A stretch of DNA of 56,665 nucleotides from JANOYJ01 sp963792485 (GTDB lineage Bacteria > Pseudomonadota > Alphaproteobacteria > Rhizobiales > Rhizobiaceae). Position numbers and translations under genes: made by a program. Of this stretch, positions 45,240 to 53,189 are shown one piece after another. How positions within the stretch are numbered: position 1 is the stretch's first letter; each line of letters opens with the position of its first letter. The notes beneath the pieces are model-generated. The model was not told the origin of the DNA. It ran no database searches and saw nothing but the letters and a program-made list of their open reading frames with translations. Where the stretch lies: positions 1-56,665 of the forward strand of contig CAWBWL010000005.1 of assembly GCA_963792485.1 (NCBI GenBank). Reading direction: 5' to 3'.

Positions 45240-45440
45240 TCAAAGCCCGTTAGGCAGAAAGCCCTTCACGATCTTTGCATCGGCATCCGATAGAACCATC
45301 GTGCCGCGCGCATCGCGAATGAACTTGTTCGAACGTTTGATCATGCCATGACGCTTGCCGGCGCCTGCAGCCATCACCTTGCCAGTGCCGGTGATCTTGA
45401 ACCGCTTTTTGGCGGCTGATTTGGTCTTCATCTTGGGCAT
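45240..45440 (-). CDS. rpmI: Ribosomal protein L35
   Basis: 66-residue L35 (MPKMKTKSAAKKRFKITGTGKVMAAGAGKRHGMIKRS). The ribosome site AAGGAG lies just upstream. It is first in rpmI-rplT and preceded by its own promoter at 45538-45566, because infC has been displaced upstream. Confidence 0.97.
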   Translation of the reverse strand: MPKMKTKSAAKKRFKITGTGKVMAAGAGKRHGMIKRSNKFIRDARGTMVLSDADAKIVKGFLPNGL

Positions 45441-45537
45441 TTTGCTCTCCTTGAACTATTGAGCAGCGAGACAGACCGGTCCGCCACAAGCATAAGAACC
45501 GCCATGGCATGCCCTGCCAGACGGTTCGACACGCGGC

Positions 45538-45566
45538 TCTATAGAGGGGAGGCCCCGGTTTGGCAA
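45538..45566 (-). promoter_or_regulatory. Sigma-70-type promoter of rpmI-rplT
   Basis: Minus strand: TTGCCA (45566-45561), 17 bases, TATAGA (45543-45538). This is a good housekeeping match about 100 bases before the rpmI ATG, expected if rpmI-rplT is expressed independently of the upstream operon. Confidence 0.6.
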
Positions 45567-45583
45567 CGGGGACGCGCGAAGAT

Positions 45584-46239
45584 TCAGTAAAGGCGCAGGA
45601 GGACGGGCAGGATGCCGGTTTCCTGAAGATATTCGATGGCCTCGAAGGCCGGAAACGCAGCGAAGAACACCAGTCCGTCCAGGAGCGTCGCATAAATGCG
45701 CTTCGGGATGACGACCAGTGATTCCTCATCGCGGAAAAGCCGCAGGTTCGGAAAAAAGCGTGGCACGCTGACAAGATAGTCCGCGTAGCTGCTGCCAAAC
45801 TGACGCGGACGAGAAATCGCTCTTCCCGCTGAACCACGATGCGGAAGGCGGCGATGCAAAACACGCCGAACATCAACGCGATTGAAAGACTCCCCGACTG
45901 CGCGCCTATCCCGACCGCGCCGATTGAGGAGAAGAAATACAGCGGATTGCGCATGATTGAATAGGGGCCTGAGCTGACGATCAGGCCGGCCTTCTTGCCG
46001 CCGATGTAAAGCGTGCACCAAAGGCGGCCGACAATTGCAAGACCAATAGCGCCCGCGCCGAAAGCTTCGATGAAATCGTGAGCCTGTTCGTTTTCCCATG
46101 CGCTCGACACGAACAGGAGGACACCGGCCACACCCAAGACCACGAGGGCAAGAACGCGGCGGCGCAGGCCCTGATAACGCATAAGCGCGGCGTGCTCGGC
46201 GGCGTAGTTTTCGGATGTCGGCTTCATCGGCCCGCTCAT
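45584..46239 (-). pseudogene. Isoprenylcysteine-carboxylmethyltransferase-like membrane protein, frameshifted
   Basis: About 218 residues once repaired. The first frame (ALMRYQGLRRRVLALVVLGVAGVLLFVSS to GPYSIMRNPLYFFSSIGAVGIGAQSGSL and VVQREERFLV) has the GPY-x-MRNP-x-Y and EER motifs of the ICMT/PEMT-like membrane methyltransferase family. The second frame (RQFGSSYADYLVSVPRFFPN to LLRLY) completes it. One base is missing near 45810. It follows the histidine kinase by about 16 bases and so belongs to the PepSY-two-component operon. Targets are unknown; a sequencing error is likely. Confidence 0.72.
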
Positions 46240-46255
46240 CATCGTCTCCAGATCA

Positions 46256-47596
46256 TCAGCTTGCAGCAGCTGGCCACTCCAGAGTGACCTTTAAGCCCCC
46301 AATGGCGGCGTGATCAAGGCTGAGCGCGCCGCCATAGGCGCGCGCGATGTCGGACGTGATGGCGAGGCCTAGCCCGGAACCGTCGCTGTTTTCATCCAGC
46401 CGCTGACCACGCTCAAGGATCTTGATCCTGTTGGCGGCAATGACTCCCTTGCCATCGTCTTCGATCGCGAGTTTGAGGCGACGCGCTGAATTGGAAGCCG
46501 TGATCTTGACGACCGATGTGGCATGCAGCCGGGCATTGTCAACGATATTGCCGACCGCCTCCGCGAAATCGCCCGAATCCACGGCGGCGGTCATTCCCGC
46601 CGGGATATCAATCTGCCAGGTGAGCGGCACCGCCGCGGGCATTTGGCGCATGACGCCGACGAGCTTTTCAACAAGCGGCTTCACTTCAACCCGCGCTTTG
46701 CCCGAGGCGGCGATGCGCGACAGGGCGAGCTGCCGGTCAGTGCGCGAGCGCACCATGCGCACCTGCTCTGCAATGCTGCTCGCCAGTTCGTCATGCCGCG
46801 TGCCGCGCAGCGTGTCGCTGATCTGGCCAAGCACGGTGAGCGGCGTTTTCAGCCCGTGCGCAAGGTCGGCGGCGCGAGCGCGGGCGCGCTCGACGGCGGC
46901 GCGCTCGGACATCAAGAGCGTGTTGATTTCGCTGACGAGCGGGCGCACCTCATTTGGCCCGGCATCATCTATCCGGTCTGCCTCTCCGATACGCACATTT
47001 GCGACCGCATTGCTAAGGTCGCGCAGCGGGCGCAGGCCAAACCGGACCTGAAGGGCGGCTGCGAGCATGAGGGCGAGCGCGGTAAGGGCGAGCATGAGAA
47101 GAAGCGAGCGGTTAAATCCCGAAACTGACTCGTCAAACTCGCTCCGGTCCGCTGCCGCTGTCAAAATGACATCGAACGCGCCGTCATCGCCCTCAATGTT
47201 AAGTTTCTCGCTAAGGGCAAGCAGGTCCCCGCCCGCAGGCCCCGACATGGTGACGAGATTGCCATAGGCCTCGGGATCGGCCGAATATTTGATCTCCTTA
47301 TCCCACAGGGAGCGGGAGCGCAGCAAAGGCGCGCCTTCCAGCCATGCCTGCCAATAACGCCCCCCGGCCGGAATGGCATAGCGCGGGTCGGATGGCTCCA
47401 TGCTGATTTCGAGCGCGCCAGCCTTGCGGTCCAGATGGGCCGCCATGGTGTCGATGACGGCGACAAGCTCTCGCTCAATTTGCGCTGCGACATGTTTTTC
47501 AAACAGGCTTGTCAGCACCAGCCAGGTGAGGAGGAGTGCGAGGGAGATAAAGACCGCAGCGCCCGCGAGCAGGCGGTAACCAAGCGAGCGGGTCAA
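46256..47596 (-). CDS. Sensor histidine kinase
   Basis: 446-residue membrane kinase. TM1 is about residues 8-30, a periplasmic sensor spans residues about 35-160, and TM2 is near 165-190, followed by a HAMP-like region. The phospho-histidine is in ADLAHGLKTPLTVL; N box GNIVDNARLHA; G boxes DDGKGV and GSGLGLAI. The stop of the response regulator overlaps its start by four bases. The order PepSY protein, regulator, kinase recalls the FeuNPQ and PhoPQ-type systems, in which a periplasmic protein restrains the kinase, but this is an inference. Confidence 0.9.
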   Translation of the reverse strand: MTRSLGYRLLAGAAVFISLALLLTWLVLTSLFEKHVAAQIERELVAVIDTMAAHLDRKAGALEISMEPSDPRYAIPAGGRYWQAWLEGAPLLRSRSLWDKEIKYSADPEAYGNLVTMSGPAGGDLLALSEKLNIEGDDGAFDVILTAAADRSEFDESVSGFNRSLLLMLALTALALMLAAALQVRFGLRPLRDLSNAVANVRIGEADRIDDAGPNEVRPLVSEINTLLMSERAAVERARARAADLAHGLKTPLTVLGQISDTLRGTRHDELASSIAEQVRMVRSRTDRQLALSRIAASGKARVEVKPLVEKLVGVMRQMPAAVPLTWQIDIPAGMTAAVDSGDFAEAVGNIVDNARLHATSVVKITASNSARRLKLAIEDDGKGVIAANRIKILERGQRLDENSDGSGLGLAITSDIARAYGGALSLDHAAIGGLKVTLEWPAAAS

Positions 47597-48258
47597 TCGC
47601 GGTGCCCTTCAATGTAATAGCCGAAGCCGCGGCGTGTGGTGATGGACTGCGGCCCGAGTTTCTTGCGCAGCCGGGCGACCATCGCCTCAACGGCGTTTTG
47701 CGAACCGTTCTCATCACGTCCCTGCACATGCAGCGCGATGTCTGTCGGCGAAACAATCTTGCCCAGATTGTGCAGAAATAATTGCAATGCGCGAGATTCA
47801 AGCGGCGACAAATCCACCATTTCTCCGTCTACCGTCGCGATCATGGTCGACTCATCGAGGCTGATTGAACCGTTCGAAAGGATGGATTGGCTTTTCGATG
47901 ACGACCGGCGGATGAGCGCGCGCAGACGCACAATCAACTCTTCGGTGCGGAATGGTTTGGGCAAATAGTCGTCGGCGCCCGCATCGAAGCCGTCGACGCG
48001 TTCCATCCAGCTGCCGCGCGCGGTCAGGACCAGAACCGGCGTGTCATTGCCCTCTTTGCGCCAGCGTTTGAGGATGGTCATGCCGTCGAGACCGGGAAGG
48101 CCAAGGTCAAGAATGATGGCCTTGTAGTCTTCGTCGCTGCCCGCCTCCCAAATTTCCTGGCCGTTGACCAAGTGATGAACGCTGTAGCCGGCAGCTTCAA
48201 GGGCGGCGGTCAGATGTGCAGCAATCGTCAGATCATCTTCGGCAAGCAATATCCGCAT
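47593..48258 (-). CDS. OmpR/PhoP-family response regulator
   Basis: 221-residue regulator. The receiver domain has acidic residues EDD at 7-9, phospho-Asp about 51 in IILDLGLPGLDG and Lys in ADDYLPKPF. The C-terminal winged helix (residues about 130-215) is of the OmpR type and ends SITTRRGFGYYIEG. It is encoded between the PepSY gene and its kinase. A TGAC-rich palindrome at 49042-49080 with 11-bp spaced half-sites may be its own operator. Confidence 0.92.
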   Translation of the reverse strand: MRILLAEDDLTIAAHLTAALEAAGYSVHHLVNGQEIWEAGSDEDYKAIILDLGLPGLDGMTILKRWRKEGNDTPVLVLTARGSWMERVDGFDAGADDYLPKPFRTEELIVRLRALIRRSSSKSQSILSNGSISLDESTMIATVDGEMVDLSPLESRALQLFLHNLGKIVSPTDIALHVQGRDENGSQNAVEAMVARLRKKLGPQSITTRRGFGYYIEGHRD

Positions 48259-48265
48259 ATGTCCC

Positions 48266-48799
48266 TCAATATCCGAAAAAACCCCGGATTTGTCCCGTCG
48301 CCGCGTCCATAGTGACCTTGCGGACCACGCCTCCGCCTGACTTCACCTTGAACCGGTAGACCAGGCGCTTTCCTTCGCTGCGCAGGTCAACATCAATCAC
48401 CCGCCCAGAATATCTCTCGCGAAGGCGCTTCAGCGCCTCCTCAAGCGGCATGGCCCGCCCGGCCGCAACTGCGTTCCGGGCACGGTCCTGCTCTGACTTC
48501 TTGCCCGACCCGCTTGAACCAGACCCAGAATTGCCTCCGCTGTCATCGTCATCATCATCGCCGCCTTCGGAACCAGAGCCGGAGTTCCCGGAGCCCGAAC
48601 CCGAGTTTGATCCCCCGGAATCGTCATCGCCGCCGCCGGAACTCCCGGAACCTGAACTCCCCGACCCGGAACTCCCGGAGCCAGAACCGGAGTTTGACCC
48701 CCCGGAATCCCCATCGCCGTCACTTGCCCAAGCTGAAGCCGCCGGCGGCACTATCGCCAGCCAGGACAAAATCAGCAGAAGAAATGCCCGTCTTGTCAA
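48266..48799 (-). CDS. PepSY-domain periplasmic protein with Gly/Ser/Asp-rich linker
   Basis: 177-residue exported protein. The signal peptide is about residues 1-24 (TTG start, MTRRAFLLLILSWLAIVPPAASAWA). Residues about 26-98 are a low-complexity Gly/Ser/Asp stretch with acidic runs (GGGDDDSGG, DDDDDD) that could bind metal ions. Residues about 110-177 are a PepSY domain (RAMPLEEALKRLRERYSGRVIDVDL, ending DAATGQIRGFFGY). It is first in an operon with a response regulator and kinase and may sense cations or inhibit the kinase. Confidence 0.8.
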   Translation of the reverse strand: MTRRAFLLLILSWLAIVPPAASAWASDGDGDSGGSNSGSGSGSSGSGSSGSGSSGGGDDDSGGSNSGSGSGNSGSGSEGGDDDDDDSGGNSGSGSSGSGKKSEQDRARNAVAAGRAMPLEEALKRLRERYSGRVIDVDLRSEGKRLVYRFKVKSGGGVVRKVTMDAATGQIRGFFGY

Positions 48800-48866
48800 A
48801 CCCGTTATCCGTTCATGTGTTTTCGGTTCAACTTACCCCAGAGCCCCCCATATTCAAAACCGCTAA

Positions 48867-48894
48867 GCTGGCCGGCGGATTCCCGCCGGCCAGC
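48867..48894. other. Strong 28-base hairpin upstream of the PepSY gene
   Basis: Perfect 12-bp stem GCTGGCCGGCGG / CCGCCGGCCAGC with loop ATTC. It lies about 70 bases before the PepSY start. It could be a terminator of infC (without a U-run) or a leader structure. The stretch from 48800 to 49109 holds no gene. Confidence 0.5.
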
Positions 48895-49041
48895 GGACAC
48901 CGGGAGGCGCGAACGGCCCGAGGACGGCAGTTCAAGGACCACGCCTTCCGATGATTCTGTCCATTTGCGCCGCTGCACATGGGCAGAAGCTGGCTCCTGC
49001 GCAGTTAAACGCCACGTTTGCGCCAATATGCCTGATGCAAG

Positions 49042-49080
49042 CTGACAGGCCGCTGACGCGAATTGTCAGCAACCTGTCAG
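49042..49080. promoter_or_regulatory. Nested TGAC/GTCA palindrome, possible response-regulator site
   Basis: Two nested inverted repeats, outer CTGACAGG / CCTGTCAG and inner GCTGAC / GTCAGC. Each side is also a direct repeat of CTGAC (or GTCAG) spaced 11 bp, one helical turn, as for OmpR-family binding. It is 30 bases after the infC stop and about 240 bases before the PepSY gene. It could instead be a terminator stem. Confidence 0.5.
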
Positions 49081-49109
49081 ATTTCCAAACGGGATAGATG
49101 CGTCCGCGA

Positions 49110-49655
49110 TTACTTCGGCGCGAGAACCATGGTCATCTGCCGACCCTCAAGGCGGGGCTCAGACTCGACCTTGGCAATGGCGAGCGTGTCTTCCTTGACC
49201 TTGTCGAGGACTTTCATGCCCAATTCCTGATGCGCCATTTCGCGGCCGCGGAAGCGCAGGGTGATTTTCACCTTGTCGCCTTCTTCAAAAAAGCGGCGCA
49301 CGGAGCGCATTTTCACTTCATAATCATGGATATCAATGCCCGGACGGACCTTGATTTCCTTGATTTCGACGATTTTCTGCTTTTTGCGCGCTTCCGCCTG
49401 CTTTTTCTGTGTCTGGTATTTCATACGGCCCAGATCAACAATTTTGCAGACGGGAAGCTCGTCATTGCGGGCATTGCCCGCGATCACCACCAGATCCATG
49501 CCGGCTTCTTCAGCCATAGCAAGGGCGTCGGCGGTGGAAATTTCTCCGTGATTATGGCCTTCAGCGTCGATCAGCTGGATGCGGGGAGCGCGAATGTCAC
49601 GGTTGGCTTGGGGACCGGTCTTCTCAGCCGGGGCGGCTCTAAATGGACGGCGAAT
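49110..49655 (-). CDS. infC: Translation initiation factor IF-3 with AUU start codon
   Basis: 181-residue IF-3. It begins at an ATT codon (49655-49653): RRPFRAAPAEKTGPQANRDIRAPRIQLIDAEGHNHG, the expected N-terminus in alphaproteobacteria. AGGAGA lies eight bases upstream at 49669-49664. No ATG occurs in frame near here, and a TTG at 49703 has no ribosome site. AUU starts are known for infC in Escherichia coli, where IF-3 represses its own translation by discriminating against the codon. The C-terminal VKMRSVRRFFEEGDKVKITLRFRGREMAHQELG is complete. Confidence 0.94.
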   Translation of the reverse strand: MRRPFRAAPAEKTGPQANRDIRAPRIQLIDAEGHNHGEISTADALAMAEEAGMDLVVIAGNARNDELPVCKIVDLGRMKYQTQKKQAEARKKQKIVEIKEIKVRPGIDIHDYEVKMRSVRRFFEEGDKVKITLRFRGREMAHQELGMKVLDKVKEDTLAIAKVESEPRLEGRQMTMVLAPK

Positions 49656-49701
49656 GGGCGTTGTCTCCTGCTCTATTTCGGGAAATGCGAATAAGTCGCG
49701 C

Positions 49702-49729
49702 AATTTGCGTTTTGAGCGATTGTTGTCAA
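49702..49729 (-). promoter_or_regulatory. Possible infC promoter
   Basis: Minus strand TTGACA at 49729-49724 is a perfect -35. CAAATT at 49707-49702, 16 bases away, is a weak -10. It would start transcription about 40 bases before the IF-3 start codon. Confidence 0.35.
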
Positions 49730-49774
49730 TAGCATGGAATTTCTAAATCTTCACCCCGGTTTTTGGTTCCCGGC

Positions 49775-50554
49775 ATGAATGAACACAACTCAAGTTTTCT
49801 TGCCGCAGACGGCGCAAAAATCGTGTTTCAACGCCGAACCGGTGCGAGTCCCGGTCTCGTCTGGCTCGGCGGCTGGCGCTCGGACATGAACGGCACCAAG
49901 GCGGTCCATCTGGACGAATTCGCGCGCAAAACCGGACGGGCGATGCTGCGGCATGATTATTCCGGTCACGGTCAATCGGGCGGAAGGCTAGAAGACGGCT
50001 CAATAAGCCTCTGGCTGCGCCAAAGCCTTGCGGTGTTTCAGGCCCAAACGCAGGGGCGGCAGATCCTGATCGGCTCGTCCATGGGCGGCTGGATTGCGCT
50101 GCGCATGGCGCAGGAACTTTTGAAGGCGGGCAGCAGACAGCTTGCCGGACTTGTCCTGATTGCCCCCGCGCCGGATTTCACCATGGACCTGATCGAGGAC
50201 AAGCTGACTGACACACAGCGCCAAGCGCTGCTTGAAAAAGGCTATGTGGAGGAATCTTCAGACTATTTGCCCGAACCCAATCGCTGGACACAGGCTTTTC
50301 TGGATGACGGGCGCAAGAACCGGGTGATGGGGGGTGTTATTGAGACGCATTGTCCCGTTCATATCATTCAGGGCATGCTGGACACGGATGTGCCCTATGA
50401 GCACGCGCTCAAGCTTGCCGCGCATTTTCCGAAAGATTCCATCACAGTGTCACTCGTGCCAGATGGCGACCACAGGCTGTCGCGGCCACAGGATCTGGAT
50501 ATGCTGGAAAAGGCGGTCGAAGACATGATTGGCCGGGTTCAGCCGTCCTTGTAA
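49775..50554 (+). CDS. Alpha/beta hydrolase (ABHD10-like esterase)
   Basis: 259-residue hydrolase with nucleophile serine in ILIGSSMGGWIALRMA (GSSMG), acid probably in QGMLDTDVPYEHA and histidine in VPDGDHRLSRPQ. Length and pattern resemble palmitoyl-thioesterase/ABHD10-like enzymes. The ATG at 49775 is used because MNEHNSSF begins a plausible protein. Its 3' end overlaps the convergent acdS gene by 16 bases. Substrate unknown. Confidence 0.85.
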   Translation: MNEHNSSFLAADGAKIVFQRRTGASPGLVWLGGWRSDMNGTKAVHLDEFARKTGRAMLRHDYSGHGQSGGRLEDGSISLWLRQSLAVFQAQTQGRQILIGSSMGGWIALRMAQELLKAGSRQLAGLVLIAPAPDFTMDLIEDKLTDTQRQALLEKGYVEESSDYLPEPNRWTQAFLDDGRKNRVMGGVIETHCPVHIIQGMLDTDVPYEHALKLAAHFPKDSITVSLVPDGDHRLSRPQDLDMLEKAVEDMIGRVQPSL

Positions 50555-51555
50555 TAATAGCTGTAGCCATTAATCGCCGGCGCGCCGCCGAGATGGGCGT
50601 AGAGAATGCGTGAGCCTTCGGGAAAGTAGCCCTTCCTTGCAAGGTCAATCATCCCCTGCATCGATTTGCCCTCATAGACCGGGTCGGTGATCATCGCCTC
50701 GGTGCGCGCGGCGAGGCGCATGGCGTCATTGGTCTCATCGGACGGCACGCCATAAGCCGGGTAGGCGTAGTCAGGGTTGATGACGATCTCGTCGTCGCGC
50801 ACCTTGCGGCCAAGTTCGACCAATTCAGCTGTATTGTCGACGATCTGGCGCACTTGCGCGCGCGTCTGCTCGAGCGTTCCCGAAGCATCAATACCGATGA
50901 TGCGGTGCGCGCGGTCATCGGCGGCAAAGCCGACAATCATGCCGGCCTGAGTTGAACCTGTCACGACGCAGACGATAATATAGTCGAACTTGAAGCCAAG
51001 CTCCTGCTCCTGCGCCCGCACTTCCTCGGCAAACCCGACATAGCCCAGGCCGCCATATTTATGCACGGACGCGCCGGCCGGAATGCCATAAGGCACGCCG
51101 CCCGCGTCGCGCACCGACTGCATCGCGTCTTCCCAGCTCTTGCGGATGCCGATGTCAAAGCCGTCATCGACGAGGCGGCTGTCGGCGCCCATCAGGCGGG
51201 TCATCAGAATATTGCCCACGCGGTCATAGACCGCATCGAAATGCGGAACCCATTTTTCCTGGATGACCACACATTTCATGCCGATCTTCGCCGCCGTCGC
51301 CGCCACCATGCGCGTATGGTTCGACTGCACCCCGCCGATCGACACCAGCGTGTCCGCGCCGGACTTGATCGCGTCCGGCACGATGTATTCGAGCTTGCGC
51401 AGCTTGTTGCCGCCCATGGCAAGGCCGGAATTGCAGTCGTCGCGCTTGGCATAAATCTCGACCTTGCCGCCAATGGCCGCCGTCAGGCGTGGGAGGTGTT
51501 CGATGGGCGTCGGGCCGAAGGTCAGCTTGTAGCGTTCGAATTTGGAAAGGTTCAT
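50539..51555 (-). CDS. acdS: 1-aminocyclopropane-1-carboxylate deaminase
   Basis: 338-residue PLP enzyme, the family's exact length, that cleaves the ethylene precursor ACC to 2-oxobutyrate and ammonia, often lowering plant ethylene. The PLP lysine is in GGNKLRKLEYI and the serine in GVQSNHTR. The discriminating residues of true ACC deaminases are present: YEG in DPVYEGKSMQG and the leucine in YAHLGGAPAINGYSYY. No AcdR-type Lrp regulator is next to it. A TTGCG-CGT-CGCAA near-palindrome upstream (51637-51649) may link it to the neighbouring Crp/Fnr regulator. Confidence 0.94.
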   Translation of the reverse strand: MNLSKFERYKLTFGPTPIEHLPRLTAAIGGKVEIYAKRDDCNSGLAMGGNKLRKLEYIVPDAIKSGADTLVSIGGVQSNHTRMVAATAAKIGMKCVVIQEKWVPHFDAVYDRVGNILMTRLMGADSRLVDDGFDIGIRKSWEDAMQSVRDAGGVPYGIPAGASVHKYGGLGYVGFAEEVRAQEQELGFKFDYIIVCVVTGSTQAGMIVGFAADDRAHRIIGIDASGTLEQTRAQVRQIVDNTAELVELGRKVRDDEIVINPDYAYPAYGVPSDETNDAMRLAARTEAMITDPVYEGKSMQGMIDLARKGYFPEGSRILYAHLGGAPAINGYSYYYKDG

Positions 51556-51636
51556 GGAAGGAGTTCCCGGAAATGCAGTCTCAGATTTGACCCTGATAGA
51601 AGCAGTCCTCCGGGCCCTCTTTGCCGGTTTACATTT

Positions 51637-51649
51637 TTGCGCGTCGCAA
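51637..51649. promoter_or_regulatory. Imperfectly spaced Fnr-like box upstream of acdS
   Basis: TTGCG-CGT-CGCAA, the same half-sites as the 52211 box but with a 3-base rather than 4-base centre, 82 bp before acdS. The odd spacing makes binding by a Crp/Fnr dimer doubtful. It may be a degenerate or chance site. Confidence 0.35.
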
Positions 51650-51702
51650 GCTATCCATTTTTGTTCGGTGCCTGATGTTTCGCACGCAAAGTCAGGCGAT
51701 GA

Positions 51703-52149
51703 TCACTGACCTTTTTCCAGCTGTTCAAAAAGGCTGGCGAAAGTGGTTTTGGCCTTGCCCGGATTTTTGACGGCCTTGGCGGCGTCAATATTGACGGGAT
51801 TTCCGGCGACGATCAGCGCCACCATGCCCATGCCGAAATGGGGCAGGCATTTGACGCCGTAGATGCCTTCCTGCGTCAGCGTCAGAGCAATTTCCTCATT
51901 GACCTTGCCTTTGAAAGGCTCCGCTGCTTCCGGCAACATGCCCTTGATCGACTCGGCATTGTGCCCCTTGTCAACAACAACGAATTTCACCGTGTCGCCG
52001 ACGGCCGCCTTGAGGAAATCCGGCTCGAATACCATCGCGCCTTTTGCGCCCTTGTTCATCATCTTGATTTCGAACTCTGCCGCCTGGGTCATGGCGGTGA
52101 ACATCAAAGTTGCGGTCAGTGCAGCAGCAAATCCGATCTTGAGAGTCAT
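51703..52149 (-). CDS. Pseudoazurin
   Basis: 148-residue blue copper protein. The signal peptide is MTLKIGFAAALTATLMFTAMTQA. Copper ligands are His in DKGHNAES and Cys, His and Met in VKCLPHFGMGM (C-x2-H-x4-M). It carries electrons to copper nitrite reductase NirK in the periplasm. A perfect TTGCG-N4-CGCAA box lies 62 bp upstream, so it is probably induced under low oxygen or nitric oxide. Confidence 0.93.
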   Translation of the reverse strand: MTLKIGFAAALTATLMFTAMTQAAEFEIKMMNKGAKGAMVFEPDFLKAAVGDTVKFVVVDKGHNAESIKGMLPEAAEPFKGKVNEEIALTLTQEGIYGVKCLPHFGMGMVALIVAGNPVNIDAAKAVKNPGKAKTTFASLFEQLEKGQ

Positions 52150-52210
52150 TTGGACATCCTTTCATATGTGACGGCTTGACCCTTCGATATCTGAACCGCG
52201 CAGCGGCGAT

Positions 52211-52224
52211 TTGCGCTATCGCAA
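52211..52224. promoter_or_regulatory. NnrR/Fnr-type box between pseudoazurin and regulator genes
   Basis: TTGCGCTATCGCAA: perfect 5-bp arms TTGCG / CGCAA with a 4-base centre, the layout of Crp/Fnr-family (NnrR/NNR) sites. It is 62 bp from the pseudoazurin start and 12 bp from the regulator's ATG. It probably activates pseudoazurin and may autoregulate the regulator. Confidence 0.75.
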
Positions 52225-52236
52225 GCTCCGGGATAA

Positions 52237-52965
52237 ATGTCTGAAGCGGGAGAGCGGGGCGCGGCGGGTTTGGCGAATCTCAACAAGGCTTTGATCACCG
52301 GATTGCCGGCATTCAGCGGGCTTGGCGGCGCGGACCTTGATTTTGCAATCGAGGGCGCGCGGTCATACATTGTCAGGAAAGATGCACCTGTATTTGTGCA
52401 GGATGACGAGGCGCATTCGTTCTTTCTTCTCTTGCACGGCCATGTGCGTGTCGAAAGGTTGACACCGGACGGGCAAAAAGTTGTGGCACGCTACGTCAGC
52501 GAAGGCGAACTGATCGGCATCGCAGTGGCGATGGGGCGCACAACATATCCTGCCTCAGCGATTGCGGCGGTCGATTGCACCGTGCTTGCATGGCCAAACG
52601 CGCGCTGGCAGGCGCTGATCACCCGGATACCGTCACTGTCAGCCACGACGCTCAAGACTGTCGGCGTAAGGATGGAAGAGGCGCAGAACCGCGTGGTCGA
52701 GATGGCGACGGAGCGGGTGGAACAGCGCATCGCCCACACGCTCCTGCGGCTGCTGCGCCAGACAGGGCGCAAGGTCGAGGAGGGTGTTGAGATCGATTTC
52801 CCCATTTCACGGCAGGATATTGCCGAGATGACCGGCACAACCTTGTTCACCGTCAGCCGTGTCTTGAGCGACTGGGAAGGAAAAGGCCTGATCAAAAGCG
52901 GACGGCAGAAGATCACCGCCCTCCAGCCGCACGGTCTGATGATGATTGCGGAGGGGCGGAATTGA
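52237..52965 (+). CDS. Crp/Fnr-family regulator (NnrR-like)
   Basis: 242-residue regulator. Residues about 20-150 are a cyclic-nucleotide-binding-like beta barrel, residues about 155-235 a winged helix with the recognition helix ISRQDIAEMTGTTLFTVSRVLSDWEGKGLI. No N-terminal cysteines for an Fe-S cluster are seen, as in NnrR/DNR-type nitric-oxide sensors. It is divergent from pseudoazurin and close to nirK-nirV, supporting control of denitrification. The start at 52237 is only 12 bp from the box; a later start near 52270 is possible. Its end overlaps the convergent DUF1858 gene by 53 bases. Confidence 0.88.
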   Translation: MSEAGERGAAGLANLNKALITGLPAFSGLGGADLDFAIEGARSYIVRKDAPVFVQDDEAHSFFLLLHGHVRVERLTPDGQKVVARYVSEGELIGIAVAMGRTTYPASAIAAVDCTVLAWPNARWQALITRIPSLSATTLKTVGVRMEEAQNRVVEMATERVEQRIAHTLLRLLRQTGRKVEEGVEIDFPISRQDIAEMTGTTLFTVSRVLSDWEGKGLIKSGRQKITALQPHGLMMIAEGRN

Positions 52966-53161
52966 TCGCGGCCTGAACGGCGGACATGAATGGCTCTAGG
53001 CTCATGCCATGTGCCAGACACGCTTCGCCAAGCGTGTGGAAATGTGTGATCGGGCAGCCAATGCAGAGCATATGAAACCGGATGAACACGGGCAGCGTTT
53101 GCGGCCAGACTGCAAGAATCTGTTCCACGCTCAGGTCTGAACTGATTGCGGGCGTTTCCAT
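52913..53161 (-). CDS. DUF1858 domain protein
   Basis: 82-residue protein with LSVEQILAVWPQTLPVFIRFHMLCIGCPITHFHTLGEACLAHGM, the DUF1858 fold. The CIGC pair is the CxxC found in this family, likely redox-active or metal-binding. It lies between NirV and the Crp/Fnr regulator and its 3' end overlaps the regulator's end. A role in nitrogen-oxide metabolism is inferred from context. Confidence 0.85.
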   Translation of the reverse strand: METPAISSDLSVEQILAVWPQTLPVFIRFHMLCIGCPITHFHTLGEACLAHGMSLEPFMSAVQAAINSAPPQSSSDRAAGGR

Positions 53162-53189
53162 GATGGCGTCGTCCCGTTACCCGAGGATG

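Noticed and set aside
49656..49703. TTG start for infC 48 bases upstream of the ATT codon
   Set aside because: It adds residues absent from known IF-3 proteins and has no ribosome site, whereas the ATT has AGGAGA at correct spacing.
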